Source: an uncultured Oscillospiraceae bacterium (GTDB lineage Bacteria; Bacillota; Clostridia; Oscillospirales; Oscillospiraceae). From it: 14,790 nt of DNA. The number at the start of each line of letters is the position of its first letter. Positions within the stretch are counted from its first letter, which is position 1. This document shows, piece after piece, positions 6,531-13,430 of this stretch. The stretch is from positions 1 through 14,790 of the forward strand of contig CAKTZN010000023.1 of NCBI GenBank assembly GCA_934635545.1. Direction: 5' to 3'. The position numbers and the translations under genes were made by a program. The notes beneath the pieces are model-generated. The model saw only the letters and a program-made list of their open reading frames with translations. It did not search any database and was not told the DNA's origin.

Positions 6531-7748
6531 ATGGAAACAAGCAAGACATTAGGTATCCGCTGGGTCTATCTGGCGGCGGGTGTCGCAGCGATGCTTTTCG
6601 CCGGTGTGATCTATGCGTGGTCGATCCTGAAGGCCCCGCTTCAGGAGGCGTTTGGATGGACAGCGTCGCAGCTGGCCTTGAACTTTACCTTGACCATGTG
6701 TTTTTTCTGCCTGGGCGGATTCCTCGGCTCCCTGACAGCCAAGCGCGTCGGGGGAACGTGCGTGATCTGTGCCGGAGCGATCCTGACGGCGGTGGGCTTT
6801 ATCCTGACTTCCCGCCTGAATGGAAGCTCTGTGATAGCGCTGTATATCACATACGGCTTGTTGGCAGGTTTCGGTATCGGCTGCGCTTATGTGACCACGA
6901 TTGCCACCGTCAGCGCGTGGTTCCCCGACAAAAAGGGATTCTGCTCCGGCTGCCTGCTGATGGGCTTTGGCGCCAGCACATTGCTGCTGGGCAGCCTGGC
7001 CAATGGGTTGATCGGCAGCATTGGCTGGCGGACGACCTTCCTGCTGTTGGGTATTGTGATCGGGGTGGTAATACTGCTGGCAGGCTTGCTTCTCCGCCAC
7101 CCCGGCAGTGAAACGGTATTACCCCAGGCAAAGGAGTCCGGCGGCAAGGCGGCGGAAAGCTTTGCCGCAATGGATTACACGACCGCGCAGATGGTTCGGC
7201 GCTTTACCTTCTGGCGCGCTTTCTTCTGCATTGTGCTGTTGGCCTCCGTCGGAAACGCGGTGATCAGCTTTGCCCGTGATATCATGTTATCGGTGGGCGC
7301 TGCCGCCGGAATCGCTACCACAATGGTGGGCGTTTTGTCCATCTGCAACGGCCTTGGCCGTATTGTGACGGGCGCTTTGTTTGACGCGGCAGGCCGAAAA
7401 ACGACTATGCTGGCTGCCAACATTGTGGCGATCCTGGCGGCAGCGGTCACGCTGTTGGCGGTGGTAACAGGCAGTGTGGTACTGTGCATTGGCGGATTAT
7501 GTCTTGTGGGCTTCAGCTATGGCGCCTGCCCGCCACTGAGTACTTCCTTTATTGCGGCGTTCTACGGGAACCGTTATTTTGCGACGAATTATGGCATTAT
7601 GAACTTTAATCTCATGGGCGCATCTATTGTAGCGACTCTGGCCAGCGGATTATTGACTTCCACAGGCGGCTATACCTGGCCGCTGATCATGCTGCTGGCT
7701 TTTGCGGTGATAGCGCTTGCCTTGAACGTAAGCATCAAACGGCCATAA
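6531..7748 (+). CDS. MFS transporter, oxalate/formate antiporter (OFA)-like
   Basis: A 405-aa, about 12-segment inner-membrane carrier. The first helix (WVYLAAGVAAMLFAGVIYAW) ends in the YAWS type typical of OFA-like MFS proteins. The loop after the fourth helix reads VSAWFPDKKGFCSGCLLMGFG, matching the WFPDK-G...G-GFG pattern of that family. A second-half GRIVTGALFDAAGRK motif is the standard MFS loop. The start is 3 bp after the ptb stop, with GGATGGAG inside the end of ptb as a weak ribosome binding site, so it is probably translationally coupled. OFA members move small carboxylates, often by exchange. In this operon the substrate could be a 2-oxoacid, a short- or branched-chain fatty acid, or a related monocarboxylate. 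A strong terminator closes the unit. Confidence 0.87.
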   Translation: METSKTLGIRWVYLAAGVAAMLFAGVIYAWSILKAPLQEAFGWTASQLALNFTLTMCFFCLGGFLGSLTAKRVGGTCVICAGAILTAVGFILTSRLNGSSVIALYITYGLLAGFGIGCAYVTTIATVSAWFPDKKGFCSGCLLMGFGASTLLLGSLANGLIGSIGWRTTFLLLGIVIGVVILLAGLLLRHPGSETVLPQAKESGGKAAESFAAMDYTTAQMVRRFTFWRAFFCIVLLASVGNAVISFARDIMLSVGAAAGIATTMVGVLSICNGLGRIVTGALFDAAGRKTTMLAANIVAILAAAVTLLAVVTGSVVLCIGGLCLVGFSYGACPPLSTSFIAAFYGNRYFATNYGIMNFNLMGASIVATLASGLLTSTGGYTWPLIMLLAFAVIALALNVSIKRP

Positions 7749-7749
7749 G

Positions 7750-7788
7750 AAAAGGAGAGGTATGCAGATGCGTACCTCTCCTTTTTCT
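7750..7788 (+). terminator. Strong Rho-independent terminator after the MFS gene
   Basis: A perfect 13-bp stem, AAAAGGAGAGGTA / TACCTCTCCTTTT (7750-7762 and 7773-7785), extends by three more pairs to a 4-nt AGAT loop and ends in a T5 run. It separates the antiporter-ptb-MFS operon from the orphan promoter that follows. Confidence 0.92.
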
Positions 7789-7822
7789 ATGTCTGTTTTG
7801 CCGCTCGGAGAAAGATGGTTTT

Positions 7823-7888
7823 CATAGCAAAACGCTATGTCCATATAGTGAAGCACAGCTTCTCAAGTGACGTTTCCACGCCTATAAT
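7823..7888 (+). promoter_or_regulatory. Second copy of the LysR-type operator/promoter, orphan
   Basis: The operator CATAGCAAAACGCTATG (7823-7839) has perfect 6-bp arms around AAAAC. It is followed by a 20-bp gap, TTCTCA (7860-7865), a 17-bp spacer and a perfect TATAAT (7883-7888). Every interval equals that of 4018-4083; I count 43 of 66 positions identical, including CACAGCTTCTCA exactly. The spacer AAAAC is the reverse complement of GTTTT in the first copy, so the operator core is inverted there (16 of 17 match after reversal). No plus-strand gene follows; transcription would run into the 3' end of the LysR gene in antisense. Confidence 0.65.
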
Positions 7889-7921
7889 AAAGGCAGAACC
7901 AAACGAGAATACGCGGCACGG

Positions 7922-8785
7922 TCATTCTGCAACATTCCGCCGAATGTATTGCAGAAAGCTGCGCAGCGGGCGGTTAGCCTTCTTTATGGAGCGCACCGCC
8001 GCACCGATTTCGCGGAAGGCTGGCGGGTCGATAGGTGCAAGGCTTACATGGTCGGTGTTGCCTTTTAAAATCAGTTCGCTGAGGATGCTGCATCCCAAGC
8101 CCTGTTCCACCATCTTGATCACAGCGCCATCCTCCATAGCGATACGGGAGAATTTGGGTGTTACGCCATGCTTTTGCAGCAGCCGCAGCACCTCAAGATC
8201 GGCACCGTTTGAGGGCACGAAGAAATCCTTTCCCTCAAAGGATAGAATGGAGACCGTTTCACCCGGCACTGCCGCAGGCGGCAATACCGCATACAGCGGG
8301 TCTTGCAGCAGCGGCACAAAGTCCAATTTGGCAGAAAAGCAGTTGCTCAACAGGCCCACATCGACCACGCCGGAGACGATCCAGTTTTCGATCTCTATGC
8401 TGCTGCCATCCTTCACCGTCAGCTGGATATCCGGGAACTGTTCCCCGAAACCCTTCACGATGCGGGGCAGCCAGTTGCGGGAAATGCTGGTATAGGAGCC
8501 GATCCGCAGGATACGGCTCTCCTCCGGGCGATGCTCGATGATCGCCTGCTCCAGCGCATGGTTATCCCTCAGGATGCGGTCGACATGCGGCATCAAAGCC
8601 TCACCGGCCGGAGTCAATGCGACACCGCCGCTGCCGCGCAGCAGCACCGGATAGCCGATCTCCTGCTCCAGACGGTTCAGCATCCCGGTCAGCCCTGGCT
8701 GCGAGTAGCCCAACCGCTCTGCCGCACGGGTGATGCTGCCGGTCTCAACCGTTATTTTTAATGCTTTCAGCTTTTCAATATCCAT
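7922..8785 (-). CDS. LysR-family transcriptional regulator
   Basis: A 287-aa LysR-type regulator from the ATG at 8785 (MDIEKLKAL). A TTG four codons upstream (8797) is too close to the AGAAGGGA site; the ATG has about 12 nt spacing. The N-terminal winged helix-turn-helix (about 1-60) has the family pattern GSITRAAERLGYSQPGLTGMLNRLEQEIG followed by LTPAGEAL. A linker helix follows, then a periplasmic-binding-protein-like effector domain (about 90-285; LRIGSYTSISRNWLP, GVVDVGLLS, GLGCSILSE). It is encoded between the two metabolic operons and divergent from buk-vor. The T-N11-A operators at 4018, 7823 and 8783 are its likely targets, and a pathway acid is a plausible inducer. Assignment of these sites to this protein is inference from proximity. 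Confidence 0.92.
   Translation of the reverse strand: MDIEKLKALKITVETGSITRAAERLGYSQPGLTGMLNRLEQEIGYPVLLRGSGGVALTPAGEALMPHVDRILRDNHALEQAIIEHRPEESRILRIGSYTSISRNWLPRIVKGFGEQFPDIQLTVKDGSSIEIENWIVSGVVDVGLLSNCFSAKLDFVPLLQDPLYAVLPPAAVPGETVSILSFEGKDFFVPSNGADLEVLRLLQKHGVTPKFSRIAMEDGAVIKMVEQGLGCSILSELILKGNTDHVSLAPIDPPAFREIGAAVRSIKKANRPLRSFLQYIRRNVAE
7925..7956. repeat. Hairpin-forming inverted repeat in the 3' end of the LysR gene
   Basis: TTCTGCAACATTC (7925-7937) pairs with GAATG (7942-7946) and TTGCAGAA (7949-7956), giving 13 bp with a 2-nt bulge and a 4-nt loop. It lies within the last codons of the LysR gene and about 30 bp past the orphan promoter. There is no T tract on either side, so it is not a classical terminator. 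Confidence 0.4.
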
Positions 8786-8799
8786 AGCAAAACACAATC
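8783..8799 (+). promoter_or_regulatory. Degenerate LysR-type operator over the LysR start codon
   Basis: CATAGCAAAACACAATC shares its first 11 bases with the operator at 7823 and matches it at 14 of 17 positions. Its right arm is poor. It covers the LysR ATG and lies in the short divergent region in front of buk. A separate CTATCATAG palindrome lies at 8814-8822. Autorepression of the regulator and activation of buk-vor from here would be the usual LysR-type design. Confidence 0.45.
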
Positions 8800-8867
8800 C
8801 CTTCTCTTATATGCTATCATAGAGAAAATGTTTTGGCAAGAATTTTCGATACAGGAAGGAGAAGCCG
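8800..8867. promoter_or_regulatory. Divergent promoter region between LysR and buk
   Basis: This AT-rich spacer must hold starts for both directions. A plus-strand TATCAT (8815-8820) could be the buk -10, but no good -35 is visible, as is common for activator-dependent promoters. On the minus strand TTGCCA (8839-8834) and TAGCAT (8816-8811) have a 17-bp spacer. The exact promoters are not resolved. The buk ribosome binding site AGGAAGGAG is at 8853-8861. Confidence 0.4.
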
Positions 8868-9980
8868 GTGTTATTTGTCCGGCGCGTGAACAGTATGAGC
8901 AAACGAGTCCTTGTCATTAACCCCGGTTCCACCTCCACCAAGATCGCCGTGTTTGAGGGGGAGAATAAGCTCTTCGACGAGACTCTCCGTTACGGCAACG
9001 AGGAGCTGTCCCGGTTCCACTGGATCATGGAGCAGGTGGACTTCCGCCGCGCTTCCATTGAAAAGGCGTTGGCGGATCACCACATTGATGCCTCCACGCT
9101 GGACGCGATCTGCGCGCGCGGCGGACAAGTTCCGTTCTGTGCTGCCGGTACCTATCTGGTAGAACAGGATATGGTGGACTACATGTATACCCGCAAGAAT
9201 GCGGCCCACGCCTCCAATCTGGGCTGTGTATTAGCCTTGCAGCTGGCACAGCCGCTGAAGATCCCCGCTTTTATCTGTGACCCTGTTATGGTGGATGAAA
9301 TGCAGGATGTAGCGAGGATCACCGGACTGCCGGATCTGACGCGAAAGATGCAGGGCCACGCCCTGAACTGCCGCGCCATGGCCATCCGCTGTGCGGAAAA
9401 TGTGCTGCATAAGCCGCTGGAGGAATGTCGTCTTATCGTGCTGCATCTGGGCGGCGGCGGTTCCTGCCGACTGTTCATTGGAGGCAGAATGGTGGATGAT
9501 GTGCGGGATGATGAATGGATGTTCGCGCCGGAACGCTTCGGCGGTGCGGATTTGCAGTCCACCATCTCTCTGTGCTACTCCGGTAAATACACAGAGGCGG
9601 AGATGCTTTCCTTCATCCGCGGCAAGGGCGGCTTGCTTGCCCATCTGGGCACTTCCAATGCCATCGAGGTGGAGCAGCGCATCGCAGACGGCGACGAACA
9701 TGCCAAGTTGGTATATGACGGCATGCTGTACAGCAACGCACGGGCCATCGGTGCTCTGGCCGCCGCCGCGGACGGGCAGATCGACCGTATTATTCTCACC
9801 GGCGGTTTGGCCCACTCGAAATATGTTGCCGAATACATCACGAAGAAGGTATCCTTTATCGCCCCTGTGGAGGTCATGGCGGGTGAGTTTGAACTGGAAG
9901 CTTTGGCCGCAGGCGCATGCCGTGTGCTGGAGGGCAAGGAGAAGCTCAAGACCTTTGACCACTTTGACACAAAGGGGTGA
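8868..9980 (+). CDS. buk: Butyrate kinase-type short/branched-chain acid kinase
   Basis: A 370-aa acetokinase-family enzyme making ATP and a free acid from acyl-phosphate and ADP. The start is placed at GTG 8868 because AGGAAGGAG ends 6 nt before it; an ATG at 8895 (MSKRVLVIN, 361 aa) matches the usual family N-terminus but lacks a ribosome binding site. Landmarks: the phosphate loop INPGSTSTKIAVFEGE (about 17-32), the CARGGQVPFCAAGTYLV segment, HLGGGGSCRLFIGGRMVDD, APERFGG, HLGTSNAIEVEQRI and ILTGGLAHSKYV. The GGGGS-CRLF and APERFGGADLQ stretches depart from the GGGISV and PERSG.LP forms I expect in standard butyrate kinases, so the acid preferred may not be butyrate. First gene of the operon leading to the oxidoreductase; its partner ptb is in the neighbouring operon. 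Confidence 0.9.
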   Translation: MLFVRRVNSMSKRVLVINPGSTSTKIAVFEGENKLFDETLRYGNEELSRFHWIMEQVDFRRASIEKALADHHIDASTLDAICARGGQVPFCAAGTYLVEQDMVDYMYTRKNAAHASNLGCVLALQLAQPLKIPAFICDPVMVDEMQDVARITGLPDLTRKMQGHALNCRAMAIRCAENVLHKPLEECRLIVLHLGGGGSCRLFIGGRMVDDVRDDEWMFAPERFGGADLQSTISLCYSGKYTEAEMLSFIRGKGGLLAHLGTSNAIEVEQRIADGDEHAKLVYDGMLYSNARAIGALAAAADGQIDRIILTGGLAHSKYVAEYITKKVSFIAPVEVMAGEFELEALAAGACRVLEGKEKLKTFDHFDTKG

Positions 9981-9984
9981 CCGT

Positions 9985-10662
9985 ATGGGTGCATTTCCCG
10001 AAATTTCCAAGCAGCAAAACATCGTCTTTCTTGGGGAAGCCGGGTGCGGAAAGTCTGAGCTTGCCGTCCATCTGGCGCTGGAGCTGGCGGGGCAAGGACG
10101 GGAAGTCCACGTCTTCGACCTGGACCAGACCAAGCCCCTGATGCGCTCCCGTGACGCGGAGAGCCTGCTGGAGAGGGCAGGCGTCACCGTACACTTTCAG
10201 CAGCAGTGCGCCGACGCACCCACACAGGTGGGCGGCCTGATCCCTCTGCTGCTGGACGAGGAAAAGACCGTCATTCTGGACGTAGGCGGCAACGACACCG
10301 GCGCGAAATTGATCGGCGGGTACGCCCACCTGCTGAAAACTGCCGACGTGTGGTTCGTGGTGAACCCCTACCGCCCCTGGTCGGCCACCACGGAGCATAT
10401 CGACGGCACGCTGTCCGCCATTCTGCGGGCCTCCCGATTGAAAATGCCCCGGTTTCTGCTGAATCCCAATCTGGGCGGCGATACCACCCTGGCGGAGTAT
10501 CTGGACGGCATCCGGCAGGGGCTGGAGCTGCTGAGCCCCTACGTCGCCGTAGAGGCCGCCGCCGTGCCCGCCCCACTGTATGAACAGGCGAAAGGGGAAA
10601 CGCCCCTGCCCCTGATCCCCATCACATCCCATATATCCGTCCCGGAAGCGGGACTTGAGTGA
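9985..10662 (+). CDS. P-loop NTPase of unknown role in the oxidoreductase operon
   Basis: A 225-aa protein starting at the ATG 4 bp after buk, with AAAGGGG overlapping the end of buk. A longer open frame exists upstream but it overlaps buk and is not real. A Walker A motif GEAGCGKS (residues 17-24), a downstream FDLDQTKPLMRSRD segment (44-57) and a Walker B-like VILDVGGND (96-104) indicate a MinD/CooC-like or G3E-like P-loop fold of the SIMIBI type, but the extra signature lysine of deviant Walker A proteins is absent. It has no transmembrane segment and no Fe-S cysteine motif. I do not recognise a named family. Its place between the kinase and the ferredoxin subunit suggests a helper in assembly or control of the oxidoreductase, which is inference. 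Confidence 0.8.
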   Translation: MGAFPEISKQQNIVFLGEAGCGKSELAVHLALELAGQGREVHVFDLDQTKPLMRSRDAESLLERAGVTVHFQQQCADAPTQVGGLIPLLLDEEKTVILDVGGNDTGAKLIGGYAHLLKTADVWFVVNPYRPWSATTEHIDGTLSAILRASRLKMPRFLLNPNLGGDTTLAEYLDGIRQGLELLSPYVAVEAAAVPAPLYEQAKGETPLPLIPITSHISVPEAGLE

Positions 10663-10689
10663 CATCAGTAAATTGAAGGAGGAAACACT

Positions 10690-10893
10690 ATGCCGCAAGT
10701 CACCATCCGCGCGGAGAGCTGCAAAAGCTGCGGCTACTGCGTGAAGTTCTGTCCCAAGGGCGTGCTGGCCGTGGGACACGACGTGAACTCCAAGGGCTAC
10801 CCCTACGTCACGGCGGCCCATCCGGAGAACTGCATCGGCTGCGCCATCTGCGGCCGCATGTGTCCCGACGCCGCCATCGAAGTGTATAAGTAA
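10690..10893 (+). CDS. 2-oxoacid:ferredoxin oxidoreductase, ferredoxin-like delta subunit
   Basis: A 67-aa protein with two four-cysteine motifs, CKSCGYCVKFCP (Cys11, 14, 17, 21) and CIGCAICGRMCP (Cys48, 51, 54, 58), each expected to hold a 4Fe-4S cluster. It is the electron-transfer subunit that passes electrons from the catalytic beta subunit to free ferredoxin. An ideal AAGGAGG lies 7-8 nt upstream. Short size and position at the head of the alpha-beta-gamma set match the four-subunit KOR/VOR arrangement. Confidence 0.93.
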   Translation: MPQVTIRAESCKSCGYCVKFCPKGVLAVGHDVNSKGYPYVTAAHPENCIGCAICGRMCPDAAIEVYK

Positions 10894-10905
10894 GGAGGGA
10901 AGAAC

Positions 10906-11985
10906 ATGGCAAGAGTATTCATGAAGGGCACCGAGGCCATTGCCGAGGCTGCGGTGCGCAGCGGCTGCCGGTTCTTCGCCGGCTATCCCATCACCCCCCA
11001 GAACGAGATCCCCGAATATCTGGCCCGCCGCATGCCGGAGGTGGGCGGCACCTTCGTCCAGGGCGAGAGCGAGGTGGCCTCCATCAACATGGTCTACGGC
11101 TCCGCCGGTACCGGCACACGGGCCATGACCAGCTCCAGCTCCTGCGGCATCAGCCTCATGAGCGAGGGCATCAGCTTCTGCGCCAGCGCGCGGCTGCCCA
11201 TGGTGTACGTCAATGTGCAGCGGGGCGGCCCCGCCATCGGCACCATTCAGCCCGCCCAGCAGGACTATACCCAGGCCACCAAGGCCAGCGGCAACGGCGG
11301 CTTCCGCATGATGGTGTTCTCTCCCGCCACAGTGCAGGAGGCGGTGGACATGACCTATGCCGCCTTCGACTATGCCCAGCGGGATCATAACCCCGTCCTG
11401 ATCCTCACCGACGGCGTCATGGGCACCATCATGGAGCCGGTGGAGCTGCCGGAGATGCGCTCTGCCGAGGAAGTGAAAGCACTGAAGGACGCCCTGCGTG
11501 CCACCTCCGCCGTGGGCCACGACTCCACCAAGGAGCCCCGGGGCATCGTGGCGGCGGGCCGCTGGTCCACCAAGGATCAGGAGCAGTCCTGCCGCGAAGC
11601 CGAGGAGCTCTATGAGAGTTGGAAGAAGGACGTACAGGTGGAGACCCTGTTCCTGGAGGACGCGGAGATCGTTCTGACCGGCTACGGCATCTGCGGCCGT
11701 ATCGCCCGCAGCGCGGTAAAGCTGCTGCGTGCCGAGGGGTACAAGGTGGGCTTCATCCGTCCCAAGACCATCAATCCCTTCCCCTATGATACCTACGCCG
11801 GGCTGGACTTCGGCCAGGTGAAGGCCATTCTGGATGTGGAGATGTCCATCCCCGCCCAGATGATCAGCGACGTGAAGCTGGCGGTCATGGATCGCTGCCC
11901 CATCCACACCTGCCTCCACGCAGGCGGTGAGATCATGGGCCGCGACGAGGTCATTCAGGCAGCCAAGGCGCTGCTGGAACGCTGA
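10906..11985 (+). CDS. vorB: 2-oxoacid:ferredoxin oxidoreductase alpha subunit, VorB-like
   Basis: A 359-aa alpha subunit. The N-terminal pyrimidine-binding domain carries GYPITPQNEIPEYL (about 26-39), GESEVASINMVYGSAGTG and TSSSSCGISLMSEGISF. The middle has VNVQRGGPAIGTIQPAQQDYTQATK, and the C-terminal domain has VLTGYGICGRIARSAVKLLR and FIRPKTINPFPYDTY. These match 3-methyl-2-oxobutanoate (2-oxoisovalerate) dehydrogenase VorB-type subunits as I know them. AAGGAGGG precedes the ATG, and the gap after the ferredoxin gene is 12 bp. The set would oxidise a 2-oxoacid with CoA to acyl-CoA, CO2 and reduced ferredoxin. 2-oxoglutarate-type KorA is the close alternative; the ptb/buk neighbours favour a branched-chain or other monocarboxylic 2-oxoacid. 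Confidence 0.92.
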   Translation: MARVFMKGTEAIAEAAVRSGCRFFAGYPITPQNEIPEYLARRMPEVGGTFVQGESEVASINMVYGSAGTGTRAMTSSSSCGISLMSEGISFCASARLPMVYVNVQRGGPAIGTIQPAQQDYTQATKASGNGGFRMMVFSPATVQEAVDMTYAAFDYAQRDHNPVLILTDGVMGTIMEPVELPEMRSAEEVKALKDALRATSAVGHDSTKEPRGIVAAGRWSTKDQEQSCREAEELYESWKKDVQVETLFLEDAEIVLTGYGICGRIARSAVKLLRAEGYKVGFIRPKTINPFPYDTYAGLDFGQVKAILDVEMSIPAQMISDVKLAVMDRCPIHTCLHAGGEIMGRDEVIQAAKALLER

Positions 11986-12001
11986 AAGGAGGCGCCGGAA
12001 T

Positions 12002-12754
<753 letters not shown>

Positions 12755-12756
12755 AT

Positions 12757-13302
12757 ATGGAACGGAATCTGATGGTAGCCGGTTTCGGCGGACAGGGCGT
12801 TATGACGCTGGGCAAGTTCCTGGCGGAAGCCACCTGCGACAGTACCGACAAAAATGTCACCTTTTTCCCCTCCTACGGCGCGGAGCAGCGTGGCGGTACG
12901 GCCAACTGCTATGTGGTCATTTCCGATGACGACATCGGCGCGCCTCTGGGCGACAGCATGGACGATCTCATCGTCATGAACGACCCCAGCCTCAACAAGT
13001 TCCTCTATAAGCTGGTCCCCGGCGGGACTTTGTTCATCAACAGCTCCATCGTCACCAGCGAGATCACCCGCACGGATATCAAGGTGGTGAAAGTCCCCGT
13101 CACCGAAATGGCTCTTGAGATGGGCAATGCCAAGGTGCTGAACATCATCATGCTGGGCGCTTACGTGGGTTACACCCAGGTGGTGCCGGAGGACGTGGTG
13201 TGGCAGACCATCGAGCACAAGCTGGGCAAAAAGCCCAAGCTGCTGCCCCTGAACAGGCAGGCCTTTGAAGCGGGCCTGAAGATCGGCAAAGAAGTTCGCT
13301 GA
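12757..13302 (+). CDS. 2-oxoacid:ferredoxin oxidoreductase gamma subunit
   Basis: A 181-aa gamma subunit with the family signatures GFGGQGVMTLGKFLAEA (about 9-25), FFPSYGAEQRGGTANCYV (about 41-58) and IIMLGAYVGYTQVV. The ATG at 12757 has GGAGGAGG 7 nt upstream. A GTG at 12751 overlaps the beta stop codon but lies too close to that site. It completes the delta-alpha-beta-gamma set, with only 2 bp between it and the beta gene, so the four genes are surely co-transcribed. Confidence 0.93.
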   Translation: MERNLMVAGFGGQGVMTLGKFLAEATCDSTDKNVTFFPSYGAEQRGGTANCYVVISDDDIGAPLGDSMDDLIVMNDPSLNKFLYKLVPGGTLFINSSIVTSEITRTDIKVVKVPVTEMALEMGNAKVLNIIMLGAYVGYTQVVPEDVVWQTIEHKLGKKPKLLPLNRQAFEAGLKIGKEVR

Positions 13303-13328
13303 TTCTCATAGAGCAATACCATGGTCAA

Positions 13329-13366
13329 GAAAGAGGAATGACACATTTTTGTGTCATTCCTCTTTC
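13329..13366 (+). terminator. Strong hairpin after the oxidoreductase operon
   Basis: A perfect 17-bp stem, GAAAGAGGAATGACACA and its complement (13329-13345 and 13350-13366), has a TTTT loop. It lies 26 bp after the gamma stop codon and before the MATE promoter, where a terminator is expected. No T tract follows (GCCCTTG), so it may act as a weak terminator or an mRNA-stabilising end. Confidence 0.65.
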
Positions 13367-13370
13367 GCCC

Positions 13371-13399
13371 TTGTGTTCGGAATATGTTGGGCGTAGAAT
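13371..13399 (+). promoter_or_regulatory. Promoter of the MATE gene
   Basis: TTGTGT (13371-13376), a 17-bp spacer and TAGAAT (13394-13399) form a good housekeeping promoter about 30 bp before the MATE ATG. The efflux gene is therefore probably a unit separate from the oxidoreductase operon. Confidence 0.6.
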
Positions 13400-13430
13400 A
13401 TGTTTATAGATCATCTAAGGAAGGCGCACT

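Noticed and set aside
7815..8495. Plus-strand open frame (226 codons) starting within the orphan promoter
   Set aside because: It begins upstream of the TATAAT, has no ribosome binding site and is mostly antisense to the LysR gene. A transcript is possible but this protein is not supported.
9946..11919. Very long minus-strand open frame (657 codons) opposite the NTPase, ferredoxin and alpha genes
   Set aside because: It spans three real plus-strand genes and their intergenic gaps, its composition is His/Gly/Ala-rich like an antisense frame, and it has no recognisable domain.
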